Source: Pleodorina starrii
Taxonomy: Eukaryota; Chlorophyta; Chlorophyceae; Chlamydomonadales; Volvocaceae
Length of the DNA: 64,000 nucleotides
Direction of reading: 5' to 3'
Assembly: GCA_030267565.1 (NCBI GenBank)
Contig: BRXU01000001.1
Span: 8,376,001-8,440,000, forward strand
Shown: piece by piece, positions 23,997-36,635 of the stretch
Numbering within the stretch: position 1 is the first letter of the stretch
Layout of the letters: every line of letters starts with the position of its first letter
Program-made: the position numbers and the translations under genes
The notes under the pieces: generated by a model
The model's input: the letters and a program-made list of their open reading frames with translations, nothing else
Told to the model about the DNA's origin: nothing
The model's database searches: none

Positions 23997-26900
23997 ATGA
24001 AGCATGGAAGGCCCCAGAGGTACTTACAGAGTTCTCCGCTATCCAAGCAAGCGCGGAAGTGGAAGGCAGACTACTCGCAGGCCTTTCGCTTTGACCACCA
24101 GGTAACGGCGCCCTACACCCGCGTTTTCCTCACACGTTGTGAACCAAGCATTATGCATTGAAAATTATCAAACAGGTTTCCTGGATACAGGTTTTCGGGA
24201 GTTGGAGCTACCGCCCATCAAAATGGAGCAGCAGCTACCAATGGTAAGGCCGGTCTCCCTGGGGTATGTATAAATTGTACTTGCCTTCAACCCGAACGTA
24301 CTCCTCCTCATGGCAGGGCTCGCTGTGCTTGTAACGCCTTCACCACACCCGGCGCGGGTCGGAGCGGAGTGCGCTGGACAGCAGCATGGAGCTACTCTGG
24401 AACACACGGCAACGTTCTTGGCGCCTGTTGCGCCCGTACCAGCCGCTCCACCACCCGAGCAGCCAACAGACCTGCAGGAGTGTTTGGGACCACACCCGCG
24501 GGTGCAAGTCACAGCCGTCCGGCGTATGGGATCCGGCCGCACAACCACGCCCCGGCCGTTCGTGCTAAACGTTGTGCTGCCCCCGCTCCGAGGGTCCATA
24601 GAACCACCGGAGCCGCAGCTACCGCATGCACCGGAGCCGGAACAGCAGCAGCAGTCGTCTGAACCTACGACACAGCCGGCAGATGAGTGCACAGCCACGG
24701 GGTCACAGTCGTGCCTATTCCAGCCGCCTCCAGTCCGCTCTCCGCATCTCAAGGACTTGTACTTCCTAACCAGCGAATGGGCCATGGCCAGAGAGCTCAT
24801 GCCATGTGCCGCGACGGCAGCAGCCACGCCTCAGCGGCCGGGGGATGCGGATCTACAGAATGCTGGCAGCATGCCTTCGCCGGCGACGCTGCAGCCGGGC
24901 AGCGCGGTAGCTGCGGCGCAGCATGGCGCCCTGACGGCCGCTCGCACGCCAATGCCGCCGCGAAACGCAGGCATGTCCCCTTTGGCGGCCGCGGCACTGC
25001 AGCAGTGCTCCCCATGGCACGCAGTGACGCCAATGGAGGGCGTTCCGGAGCGCTTCTTCTGGCCTGGCAGCGCGAGAAGGGCTGTGGCCATGCCAAGGCC
25101 AGCGGGCTCTCCCGGTTCGGATACGTGCAGCACCTCAGGAACACCGATCGAGGGTGTGCCCGAGCGTCTTACGAAGCGGCGCGTGTCGCTTGGCGAGCTG
25201 CAGGGTCATGCGAAGCGTCGGCGTTGTTCCATGCTGCCGCCGACGTACTGGCCGCTGGCAGCGGTGGAGAACACGCCCCGGGCAATGAACCGGCCTGCAG
25301 ACTCGGCTGCGAAGAGTCCGGGGCATGACTGGAAGGCCGGTGGCCCTCAGCACGGCGACAGGGAGCCGCGCGGGGCGGGCACCCCTGCGGTTGCCGATGA
25401 AGAGTGCGAGCGGCCGGACCTCACGCTCAGCCCATCGAAAGCAGCACTTGCCGGTGCCGCGGCCAAGGTGCCAGCCGCTGACAGTCCAGCCGAAGACCGC
25501 AGCCTCGCTGCAGCCGGGTCTGCGGAAGACCCTGCCGGGGGAGAGCCGCGGGCGCGTAACCTGGAGCAAGAGCACATGACCGCCGCTGACATCGCGGCTG
25601 CCGCTTCCGCAGCGGCCCGGGCAGCCTTGGCGCGGCTCCAGGCACTGGTTACTCCGGCGCCCTCGCACACTTCCCGCTCGGAGGCCGCGGCGCCAAGCGC
25701 GTCCCGTGGCAGTGTGTCCCGTGGCAGTGTGTCCCGTGGCAGCGCGTTCATCGGGATCAGCGACCTATCTCCTTGCAGCAACACGCCCGCAGTCGTCAAG
25801 ATCCAGAATCTGGCGCTGACGGCGGCGGATGCCGTACAGCGCGTCGAGCAGCTGCTGCGTCGCGCGCCCAGCACCAGCGAAGCCCAGAGCTTGTGCCGGT
25901 CGGGACTCCCGCCGCGTCCGCCGTCAGTGGCCGGGCTGTTGGCGGCCAAGGCAGCTGCAGCCGGCACACAGGCCGTCAGCGTTGCGAGGGACGTGGCAAA
26001 CTCGGCGCAGCGGCGAGTGTCCTTCGGGCTGGACGAGCAGCCAGGCTCGGCCAGCCTGATCCATCGCGCGGCGCCGGATGCGCTCGTCTTCCCCTCTCGG
26101 ACGCCGTCCCCCATGTTTGGGTTCAAGTGGATGCCACCGCCGCAGCTGCCGCCGGCAGAACTAGCAGCCGGTAAGGGCCAGGTTCTTGTGGCGGGCCTCT
26201 TGAGGCCACGCCAAAGTCAAATCGTGAATAACTGCGCGGGCCTGTGTGGCACAGGTCCATTAATGCCATTGATGTATTGGTGTTGAACGCTGTTATGCCG
26301 CGACTAACAAAAGCGAAGTATGCTTGGCAGCGTCATGCTCAAGCCCATGCTAGGAAAACTGCGATGTTAGACGCTAGCTTACATGTCGATGCGGCCGCAT
26401 AAACACTTTCTGATATGTGCATCACGCCCGCTAATGTGTTGCCCTCAGCACTCGGGGCGGCCGCGGTCACGCCTGGGGTCACCTTGGCTCCTTTCGGCGC
26501 GGCCGGCGCCACAGTTTCGGAGGCCGAGTCGCCCGATGCGGCAGCTGCCGATCGCCGCGGCCCTGCGGTCGCGACGAGAAACGGCGGCAGCAGGAGCCCG
26601 GTGGGCAGCTCCAGTGGCCGGGTGCCTGGTGCGCAGGCCGCTGTTGCGCCTGCGGCGGAGACCTCTGGAGCGAGCTTCGGTCGGGATGGCGTCAGTGTCG
26701 GCTCCGTGGCGGCGGGCCTGTCCGACGCCCTTGCGAGCATGCGGCGACACGACCAGGAGCGCCATTTGATGCAAGACGAGGAGCTGGCCCAAGCAGAAGT
26801 CATGGCGCTGCCAGATGAATCCGATGCAGCCGAGCAGTTTTCTCAGGACGCGATGCGCGGCGGCAGGCGCGACGGCGCGGGCATGAGCAGCCAGCTGCTG

Positions 26901-29900
26901 GTGGAGCCACAGCGGGGGGCACTTGCGGCTGCGGCAGCAGCTGCGGCAGCAGCGGTTGCGGCGACAGCCGCAGTAACCGCGGCGGCAGCCCCAGGCCGTC
27001 AGGGTCCGCACCGGGCACCAGCGGGCCATGCATGCGGACAGCTGCACGAGGCTAGCATGAAGCAGAGCTTGACGGGTGAGTAACCGACTGTTGCGCGGCA
27101 TGCAAGTCCTGGTTTCAACGCCACTGATGTTCGGCCAAGTGTAACACCGTTACCTAACCGGAACGCGTTGGTGTGTCCTTGAGCATTCTTGGCACCTCCA
27201 TAATGTTGTATCTTTTGGCCCTGTGCTCTGCAGTGGAAGCAGCCCAGCCGCTGGCGGCGAGTGCATTCAACAACCAGTCTGTCCTTGGCGGTGGCGTGCT
27301 CCGGGCGGCACAGGACCCGGCGCACTTTTCCAACCGGGCGCCCTCCAACCTGCCCTTTGGCGCGCCGTCGCTCCTGGGTGGCTTGCGTTGGTTGCAGCCT
27401 CCACAGGTTCCGGAGCCACAAGGTAAGGGCTCCGGCTGTCAACCGGGCCCCCCCAATGATGCAGCTTTGCAGGCTTGCCCTGACCAGCCAAGCAGCTTTT
27501 GGTAGTATTGTCAACAGCACGAAGCGATTGTTCGCGGTACCCACGAGTCGGGAGTTCGGGCCGCTCTCACATCCGACTTTTTCCGTGTGCGCCCGGTTGT
27601 GCTTCGCCGCAGGACTCGCCGTCGGCGCCGGCATGGCCTCCACGCGCTTTGGGCCGACCTTGGCTCCCTTCGCTGGTGCCTACGCCCCTGCGCCCGCAGC
27701 TGCAGCCGCAACGACCGCGGCGCCTGTCGCGGCCGCCACGCGCCGCGACTCCGCAGGCGCGACGCGCAGCAATAAGGCCGGTCCGGAACGCAGCGCCGGC
27801 GGCCAGGCCTCGGGCTCGGGTGCGGGATCCGCCCGTGAGCTCACGGCAAACCCTCCTGCGGGGAGTTTCCCTGGAACTGGCGGTGTCGATGACAATGGTG
27901 ACGATTACCAAGACGACGGCCCGGGTGCTGACCAGGGTGGCTACGATGTAGCTGAACGCCGTGACTCGGCAGGTGCGGCGCACAGCAGCGGTGGCAGTTT
28001 GGAGCGCAGCGCTGGCGGCCAGCCTTCGGGTGCGCGATTCGCCAGTGGGCCGATGGCGGACGCTCCTGGAAGGAGCTTCCGCGGAGCTGCCGGCGGCGAT
28101 AATGACGATGGCAACGACTATGACGACCAAGACAATGCCCCGGCTGCGGGTGCACGTGGCTATGCGGCCGCGTTGAAACACAGTGCCTCCACAGGCGCGG
28201 CAGGCAGCGCCGGCGGCGGCCCGCAGCGCAGCGCTGGCAACCGGTCCTTGGGTGTGCGTTCTGCCAGCGGGCTTACGGCGGACGCACCCTCGGGGAGCCT
28301 CCGTGGAACTGGCGGCGGTGATGACGGTGCCGAGGACCAAGTTGACCGTGCGGGTAAAGGCCCGGGCGGCTACGACACCAGTGCGCGCCGCGATTCCGTA
28401 GGCGCGGCGCGCAGCCGTGGTGGCGACTTAGGGGGCGGTCAGCCATCGGGACGTGGCGCCCAGTCGTTGGGTGCGCGGGCCGCCAGTAGGTCTAGGGCCG
28501 ACGCCCCTGCCGGGAGCTTCCGTCCAACGGCAGACGGTGATGACGATGGCGGCGGTGAAGATGACCAGGACGACGGCCCGGATGGCTATGCCGCAGCCGA
28601 ACGCCGCGACTCCGCAGGCGCAGCGCGCAGTGGCGGTGGCGCCAGCCTGGCGCGCAGCGCTGGAGGCCGGGGTGCGGGTGCAGGGACCGCCGGCGCGCCG
28701 GCGGGGAGCGTCCGCAGCTCAGGCGCCGCCGGCCGCGACGGGGACGGCGGCGATGGCAACGGCTGTGAGCGAAACGACGCCCCGGCGGCGGCCGGCCCGG
28801 GCGGCCCCGGCGGGCCGACCCCCAGCCGCCTCCTGGCAAGCGTCTTGCGGCACGATCTTGAGCAGCGCGACTCTGACGACGAGGAGCTTGCCATGAAGGA
28901 GGTCGCAGCGCTGCCCGGCGAGCCCGATGAAGACCACGAAATTGCTGTGCGAGCCGGCGCGCCACCCAACAACAAGGGCATCAACGGGGCAGGCCCGAGC
29001 AATCAGCCTGCCCCGGCGGCTCAGCAGCAGCAGCGGGCCGCCGCAGCAGCGGCGGCGGGCCCTCAGCGGGTGGCTCGGGCATCCACCATCCATGCGCACG
29101 AGGAGCGCCTCTTGGGCCGCCGGAAAAGCTTGGCTGGTGAGTGAGGCGTTTGTGGTGCCTGCACCGCGCGACGATGTACCGTGGGAGCCGCTGCAGGGGG
29201 CATAGCGTCCTGTGGGGTATGCTGTCCGTTTCCGACTTGCGTGCGAAATCTGGCAATACGTTCTTTGTGTAAGGGGTTCAACGTTGTCCTTACACTCTTG
29301 AGGAGCCCACGTGCCCGCATCGCCTGTTCCTCCTTGCCGGTGAATCTCTTAATGCCGTGGTCATCTGCCTGTGGGCGAGCACGGCTCCGGCGAGAACACG
29401 TTTGACCACGAATGGGGCCCTTGACTGCAGCTGACCCAATTCCATGTGTCGGACCCCTCAGCGGCAGGCCATGGGCTCACAATCGACGAGGAGTTGGGCA
29501 CACGGCGCAGCACCCGGACCCGTGTACGGCCGTTGGAGTACTGGCGCGGCGAGACGAAGAGCTATGGCCGCAACCACAAGAGTAAGTTTGGCCTGGTTGG
29601 GGTGTTGTCTGTGTGGGGTGTGCTCCATGCATGATATGCGCATGTACGGGCCAGGGTTGTGAACTACAGGGACGTCCGATGGCCCCTTATGCCGGCACAG
29701 TATCTGGTAAGGAACGTTAGGCAGCTGCGCCGCTTTGCTAGTAATCTGATTGACCCGTTATGCCCATCTTTCTTACGCGCAGCGATGCCGACGGTAAATG
29801 CCATCACGATGCGGACTCCAGAGCCTCAGTGGCCGCTGCCGACGGGCAAAGAGGAGAAGGCGAAGCGGAGAGCGCGCACGAAAGCCAAGGAGGAAGCGGC

Positions 29901-29919
29901 CGCGGCAGCTGCAACGTAA
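23997..29919 (+). CDS. CENPC: CENP-C, centromere/kinetochore protein C
   Basis: Best exon set: 23997-24101, about 24202-24243, about 24382-26170, 26449-27075, 27234-27422, 27613-29136, 29462-29581, 29783-29919, giving about 1,510 residues. The C-terminus carries the CENP-C motif RRSTRTRVRPLEYWRGE followed by SYGR, preceded by RRKSLAG and followed by MPTVNAI, the order seen in plant CENP-C. In the known family this motif binds the CENP-A nucleosome and the protein scaffolds the inner kinetochore. As in plants, no cupin domain follows; the protein ends in a basic then Ala-rich tail. The middle is long, Ala/Pro/Gly-rich and poorly conserved, with SVSRG repeats near 25710 and two TP(M/I)EGVPER motifs. 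Exons 26449-27075 and 27613-29136 look duplicated. The first exon has a clear ATG and donor; acceptors of exons 2 and 3 are uncertain. Confidence 0.82.
27741..28760 (+). repeat. Five ~70-residue RRDS repeats within CENP-C exon
   Basis: Four full units and one partial unit of roughly 70-72 residues occur in frame. Each begins with RRDS(A/V)GA (KHSA in the third), continues through RSAGG-like and DAPxGSxR segments, and ends in an Asp-rich acidic stretch followed by GY. Units start near 27741, 27958, 28171, 28387 and 28600. RRxS matches a basophilic kinase consensus such as that of Aurora kinases. Confidence 0.8.
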
Positions 29920-30804
29920 CTTGACGCTAGGGGCGTGTCGCGGATTGGTGCTGCGAGTCGTGTGAAACGCCTTGAAGCACGACCTGCGGTGGTCGGTCCT
30001 TAACTGCCAGGTGTATATAAGCGCCAATTGTTGCGTTGCGCATGGCGCGTTTTGTAGTGTTCGTACTATCCCTAGATGTGTATTGCTCCTGCCCGATGGC
30101 AACCCTGCCTCCAGGCTGAAACGTGCCAAACCTTATGCCTGGTCGCGCTGCCCTCATGAATGATGTATGCCGTGGCACGGCGTATGGCAAGACGCCCTTC
30201 TATTCTGAGCCCGAGGCAGACGACGCCTGATTCTTGACCTGGGCAGCATCTGTCCATTCAGGTTCCGTCTTGATGTTCTTGCCTTTCAAGTGGTCGATGT
30301 TCTGTTGGTTAGACTGATGCGTTCGCTAGGCGTAAACGGGCTCCATGGGCACCACTGACCCAAGGGCCCCGCGTTCAATGTTTGACTCTCGGACACATCA
30401 TGGCCGCATAGACCAGAATTAAACTTTAACTATTTGTAAGGTTTGTGCATGATCGATACACCTGGGTCGAGCGTCGAGCCCCTGCCCGTTCTCGTACACC
30501 TTCCCTTACCGGAATTGTCAGTTGCGGCACGCTCAAAATAGGCCGAAACGCATGTGTAAAGCTAAGGGCCGTATCACTGCGCACCATCTCTGCCAGGAGT
30601 AAGCTAAATGTTTAAACCCCACCCCCTCTGCACGTAGACCTCTTGCGAAATGCCTGGGCCTCCTCGTTTGTTTTCATCTACAAACGAAATCGTTTATTAC
30701 TCGTCGATTCAGATGGGCTACTCGTGCTGATTGGACTGCGTAGTTAGTTATTGTGAAGACCTGCAAAGCACCGGGCTCCCCTTCGTCACAGTAACGTTCT
30801 AGCC
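29920..30804 (+). other. CENP-C 3' region and VPS4 5' region
   Basis: No coding exon is visible. TGTAA polyadenylation words occur at 30435-30439 and 30555-30559 and could end the CENP-C transcript. The last 250 bp before the VPS4 ATG are AT-richer and presumably hold its promoter and 5' UTR. Confidence 0.5.
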
Positions 30805-33800
30805 ATGGCCGTTTACATAGGATTTAAGGACAAGGCTATTGAGTTTGCAAAACAGGCTGTCGTTGAGGACGAGGCAGATAACCACGACAAGGCGTTGCAG
30901 CTTTACCTGTCTTCTTTGGAATACTTCAAGACGTACCTGAAATATGAGAAGAACGAAAAGTGTCGGGAGGCTGTTATGGCCAAGGTATGTTGGGAGGTCA
31001 GCAGGGTTGGCAGGTGCATGGACCTTCTGACCTTTGGGCAGCGGGTGCGGCATGGCTGGCGCAGTTCAAGGAGTACCTCGCACGAGCGGAGTATCTGAAG
31101 GGCGCCAACGGCACAGACACGGGCGGCAACGATAGCGGCACGGCAGCAGCCCAGAAAGTCCGGAAGCCGGGGCAAAACAAGGAGGAGGTACGTGTCGTAG
31201 CCTTTGCACTATGGGGCCACGCCGACAAGCGCGCCTCCTTACGGCACGATTATGCATATCCTTGGCAGCCGGGTAGCGACGGGGGGAGGCAGAGGGTGAG
31301 CGGAGCGCCGTACGCGGTTGCGCTGCAGGTCTTCTTAAATCCTCCTCTGGCTGTTCCATAACCCCTGGATCCTAAGGCCGCCTGGGAGCAATGCCTTTCC
31401 GCTAGCGTAGCCTGCAGCCAGGTGATCAACCCCCCATGGTTTGACCCTGGCTCAATGCAGGAGGACAACAAGGAGAAGGAAAAGCTGAAGGCGGGGCTCA
31501 CGGGGGCTATCCTGACCGAAAAGCCGAACGTGCGGGTAAGTCCAGGGATGGGGTCACCTGGGTGGAGCCTGTTACGGATACGGCGGAGAGGCACTGGAAG
31601 GGGGGGCACGGGCAAGCGATATGGCTAGGAAACGCCAGGTGCAGTGGGTCCACGTATGGTTGGCCGCCTCTGTTGCCGTCGACTTGGTGCCCATTGCTGC
31701 CGTTTGCTACTGCTGCGGGCTTTACTGACAAAGCCGCCACTGACACCTCGCAACGCTTGGCGTGTGTGGGTAATGACAGTGGGACGATGTGGCGGGTCTG
31801 GAGGGCGCCAAGGAGGCCCTGAAGGAGGCGGTCATCCTGCCCGTCAAGTTTCCGCAGTTCTTCACAGGCAAGCAAGGCCAGCCAATGCTCGGGAGGGATA
31901 ATTAGAACGGCCCGGAACGAGAGAACGCAAGGCGGTTACCTCTTGAGGGAGGAGAGGCGGGGCCGGCCAGGCCGGGAAGGCGACGGGTCGGTGGTGGAAA
32001 CGAACAGTGGTGGGAGGCGCGGGCCGGAAGGGCGCGCAGGGCTGGCGTTCAGCGCCCGGGGGGCGATTCAGTATTGGCGGGGTGCGGGCACTCTTGGGCT
32101 GGGAGAGCCGGTGCGGGGTGGCGGCATGCCAGCGCCTGGGGATTGCCAGCTGGCCCAAACGCTGCCCCTGCCACCCTTCGGCGACCCTGTCTGTTGCAGG
32201 CAAGCGGAAACCATGGAGTGGCATCTTGCTGTACGGGCCGCCCGGCACGGGCAAGTCGTACTTGGCCAAGGTGGGTCATTATCGGGGCGGCTGCCGGCAG
32301 TGAAATGAAAGGCGGCAGCAGCAGCAGCAGCAGGACCAGGCGGCGCGGACTGACCCTCCCCCGTTCGCTAACGCCGTCTCCGTCTCCGCTGCGGTATCTT
32401 TTTTTTATTCCCCGCTCACGACCCCGTGCCCTCCCCTCCCTTGCTGTCGCGGCAACCACGCGTCAAACACGCACACACCCAGGCCGTCGCCACGGAGGCC
32501 GACTCGACGTTCTTCAGCATCTCCTCCCAGGACCTGGTGTCCAAGTGGCTGGGCGAGAGCGAAAAGCTCGTGTCGCAGCTGTTCTCGCTGGCACGAGAGA
32601 GCGCGCCGTCCATCATCTTTATCGATGAGGTGAGAGGATGAGGAGGCGGATACGCGACTGGGTCGGGATTGAGGGTGCAGTGCGGGGCTGGGTCGAGGTC
32701 GGGCGCTGAATGGGTCGGCGCCGCCTTGGAGCCGCAGTGCGCCAAACGCTGCAACCGCCGCTTTGGGGGGGGAGGGGCGGAAGGGCGGCTGGCGCACTGC
32801 GGCTCTTTGCCGGACTTCAGGTTCTGTAGTGTCATGGCTGCACGCGAGCCGACTCCCGCCCAGGCGACGGCAACCCACGCACAACGCCCATACCTGGTAT
32901 CCAGCTTCTTGCTTCTCTCTCCTGCTGATACAAGAGCCGCCCGCAAACCCCCACCTTCAGCGTTCGTTGTGTCGTGTTGCCTGCCCGCAAACCAATCCAT
33001 GCATGGGTAGCGACCCACCGGCGGGTGCGGGTCACTCGGTCTTCCTCTCTCGCACACAGACCCCATTCTGTCGCATACTACCCGCCGCGCCCCGCCCCGC
33101 GCGTCCAGGTGGATTCGCTGTGCAGCGCCCGCGGCGACAACGAGAGCGAGGCGGCTCGCCGCATCAAGACGCAGCTGATGATCGAGATGCAGGGTGTGGG
33201 CTCCAACAACAACCGCGTGCTGGTGCTTGGCGCCACCAACCTGCCCTACAACCTGGACCAGGCCATCCGGCGCCGCTTCGACAAGCGCATCTACATCCCG
33301 CTGCCGGAGGAGTCGGCGCGGGCGCACATGTTCAAGATTCACCTGGGGGACACGCCCAACAGTCTGACGGGTGAGTGAGGAGTGCGGGGTGAGGGGGCGG
33401 GAGGGAGGGAGGGAGGGCCGTGAAGATGGCCTTCCAGAGGGGAGGGGATGGAACAGGGGAGGGGATGGAGGGCAGACGTGCCCGTCGATATCTGACGGAC
33501 GAGGGCGCGAGGGCGGCGACGTTGTATGGCACACATGCACGATGCTGCGGTGGTTGTCTGCGGGTGAGGGGAAGGGAAGGGAGGCGAGTGCGGCGAGGAC
33601 GTGGCCGAGAGCAGTTGCCGCCGGTTTGAGGCTGCGGCTGACAGGCAGGTCCCCGCGACCCACTCACCCTCCCCTTCTGGACCAGATGCTGACTACCGCG
33701 AGCTGGGCCGGCGCACGGAGGGCTTCTCCGGCAGCGACGTGAGCGTTGTGGTCAAGGACGTGCTGATGCAGCCCATCCGACTGCTGAGGGAGGCCACGCA

Positions 33801-34908
33801 CTTCAAGCGCGTCCGGGCGCCAGACGGAGGTCAGCCGGGCCGGTGGCAGGGCAGGGCGGGACGGGGCAGGGCGGGCTGGCGGGGCATGGTATGGTGGCGT
33901 GGCCTCCCAACATACGCTGGCCGCTGGACGGCGAGCCGGGGGTCTGGGCAGCCGGCGTCGGGGCTTAGGAAACTGCTGGGGTATTGTGTCGATTGGTTTC
34001 GGAGTGGTGAGGCAGCAGCGGTGTGGGAAACAGGCAGGGCACGATGATGACCCACGGTGCGCCTCCAGGCGCCTGTTGGACCGCCGTCGGACGGGGTGAG
34101 GGTGAGGGCGGTGCTGCACGTGCCGTTCTTACAACAGGCCGCGACACAAGCACACAACAAGCCTGCGACACACACGGGGCGAGCGACGCCGCACGCTCCT
34201 CTCCGGCAGCTGTCCATGTTGGCGCACCCGTGTCTGTGCCGCGTCCGAAAACGTGCACGTCTTCGCCCAGCCGCAACTCCCTGCCTGCCTACCCAACTCT
34301 CTCCCGCTGCCCGCTGCTTGCCCGCGGCTTGTGCCGCCCCGCCCCTTTTCCCACGCCCCGGCAGGCGAGGGCTGGGAGCCGTGCAGCCCGGGGGATGCGG
34401 GTGCCCAGGAGCTCAGCCTCAACTACTTTGCGGAGAACGACCTCGCCGACAAGGTGCGTGCGTGCCGCCGGGGGGGGGCTGTGGGGGGAGGGGCTGTTGA
34501 AGGGAGAAAAGGACCCGAGGCGCGGGGGTCCGGAGCCGCCCGGGGGGAAATGAAGGCGCACTGGCCCGGGGCACTGTGCAAGCTGAAGGCTAGGCAGCCG
34601 CACCGAGCCTGCTGCTGTGGCGCTTTTGCCGCGTCACTGCGCCCCGCTCAGCAGCTGTGCAGTCGCCGATGGTGGTGCCTCCTCCTATCCGACAGCGCTG
34701 CAAAAGCCAGGGCAAAAGGGCGCGCCTCGTGTGTTCGCTGTCATGTGCCGTGTTCGCCGCTTTGCTGTCCGTCTCGCAGGTGCTGCCCCCGCGCATCACC
34801 ATGCGCGACTTTGAGAAGGTGCTGCTGCGCGCGCGGCCCACCGTGGGCAAGTCGGATCTGGCGGTATTCGAGCGCTTCACGTCGGAGTTCGGCGAGGAAG
34901 CCAGCTGA
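30805..34908 (+). CDS. VPS4: VPS4, ESCRT-III-disassembling AAA ATPase
   Basis: Ten exons (30805-30984, 31065-31187, 31461-31535, 31780-31867, 32200-32270, 32483-32629, 33109-33370, 33686-33829, 34365-34453, 34780-34908) encode 435 residues, the normal VPS4 length. An N-terminal MIT domain (about 1-75) binds ESCRT-III tails. A Lys/Glu-rich linker leads to the AAA module: [11 protein letters not shown], Walker A GPPGTGKS (168-175), the pore segment [10 protein letters not shown], Walker B SIIFIDE (222-228), sensor-1 region LGATN, and the arginine-finger region [14 protein letters not shown]. The C-terminal helix ends [17 protein letters not shown]. The protein recycles ESCRT-III at endosomes, the division site and other membranes. 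Every key residue is present, so it should be active. The intron after exon 4 starts with GC, not GT; all other junctions are GT-AG. Confidence 0.97.
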
Positions 34909-36635
34909 GCCCCCTGAGCTGTGAGCTATGAGCTGAGGGAGGGCGGGCAGCCGAGGAGGGCAGCTGAGGGGCGGGGCCGGGGCGGGGTGCCCCGCCCGGC
35001 CCGGCCCGGCCCGCTCGGCCTTGACGCGTCGGTGCGCTGCGAGGGGCGCGTGGCGGCGTCGCGCGCCCCTCGCCCCTCGCTGCCGTCGGCCGCCCGCGGG
35101 GCAGGACAGGCTGGGCAGCAGCTGGGCTGCGGCTGCGGCTGCATGTGCGCGGGACGATGTGCGAGGGGGCGGCCGTCCGGGGAGCTCAAACAACAGCTTG
35201 TGTGCCCGCGTGCGTCGTATGAGTTGACGCTCCGTTTGGGCGGGTGGGTGCTGTCGGTCCCCGGGGAGGAGCTGGGCAGCGCGCCATTGCGCCGGTGGCG
35301 GCGGTGCGCTGCCAGGGATGCGGTCACTGTGTGTGTGGGTGTGAGTGTGTGGGCGCGTGCTGACGTGGGCGGGGCGGGGCAGCAGACTTCGGAGCAAGCG
35401 CGGAGTAGGTGGGAGGGGAGCGGGGAGGAGGGCGGTTGGCTGGCTGGGGTGAGAGCCAGTGCGAGTGCGAGGAGGCTTGGAGGGGCGGCGGTCGCGCTTG
35501 CTGTGCCGCAGCCCGCATGGGGGCGCCCTTCGCTTGCCATGACCAGCCCGGCACAGGAAAGACGCCGGTGGCGAACCGTTTGCAGCTTTACACAGATCAG
35601 AACACGGTTCGGGAGGGGGCTGGGGTTGGGGCGCTGAGCAGGTGTAATTCTGCCGCTGGAGAGGGTACCTGTGCTGTCGGCGACCGATGTGGCGTCTTAT
35701 TCTTGTTGGGGAAGAGAGAGGGGCTTGGGACGTTGGGAGCAGGTAGGGGTAGCAGACGCTCGCAGGGAGTCCAGCGATGCAGCGGCGACCTGGGGCCGAT
35801 GGCATTAGGTCCAGGGGCGGTGTCACAAATGCTAACCGAAGTCCAATCATACCGTAAACCAATACATAGGTGCCAGGCAGGGCAGGAGCTGATCGTGTGG
35901 CTGGATAAGCGCCCGGAGACGCAGAGACCGGTCAGGAGGGGTCGGCGGGCTCGAGGAGGGTGATCGAGGAGCTGTAGGTGCCGGTTACACTCTGCATGGA
36001 TGGAGTCACGAGTAGATAAATAGAAATGTGGTATGAGAATGTAGTTGCGTGTTTGCGTATTCCAGATGGACCTTTCATCCTACGACTATAAGAGCTGATA
36101 AGAGCTGATACGAGGACTGGCGAAGCTTGCCGTTGGAAGCGCTGCGGTGGGGTTGAGACGTCTTTTTTGGAGGGGCTCCTGGGCGAGGCCGCCCCTGGCC
36201 GTCATTGTGAAGCGCCACTCCGGGATGCTGAAGCCGCCCGGGGTCACTTTCACGGTGTGACCCCGGGCGTGTGTGTACGGCAACAGCAGCATCCATTCAG
36301 GGCAGCGAGGCATCACACGTGAAGATTTTGGTTGTGATGCTTTTCTAGAACCACAGCAGCCAAGGCAGGGGCGCAGGGCTTTCTGATGCAGGAGCATTGC
36401 AGCGAGGTGGGATAATGCGGGGCCATATGCTCACAGAAGACTTGCGTGAGTCGCAGCAGGAATTATTGAGAGCTCGAACGGTGACGCGTTCAGGGTCCAT
36501 AGGCGATATCTTGAGGCGAGGCAAAAAGTGATCGCATGCGTAATTCTTGCCGCGCTCCGGAACCATGTCATTCAGCCGCTGTGAGGCATTCATGCCGCAG
36601 GCCAAACTTGCCTAATTGCACCACGTGCAACATAA
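34909..36635. other. VPS4 3' region; no gene seen
   Basis: A TGTAA word at 35643-35647 is a plausible VPS4 polyadenylation signal. Open frames on both strands (for example minus 36086-36397) carry no recognisable motif. The segment just before 36636 presumably holds the promoter of the RRM gene. Confidence 0.5.
35643..35647 (+). terminator. Candidate polyadenylation word TGTAA for VPS4
   Basis: TGTAA lies about 735 bp after the VPS4 stop codon. Position and sequence fit a chlorophyte polyadenylation signal, but the word is short. Confidence 0.4.

Noticed and set aside
24369..24662. Alternative frame for the start of the large CENP-C exon
   Set aside because: It stops at 24662; the other frame stays open to 26170 and joins in phase to the downstream CENP-C exons.
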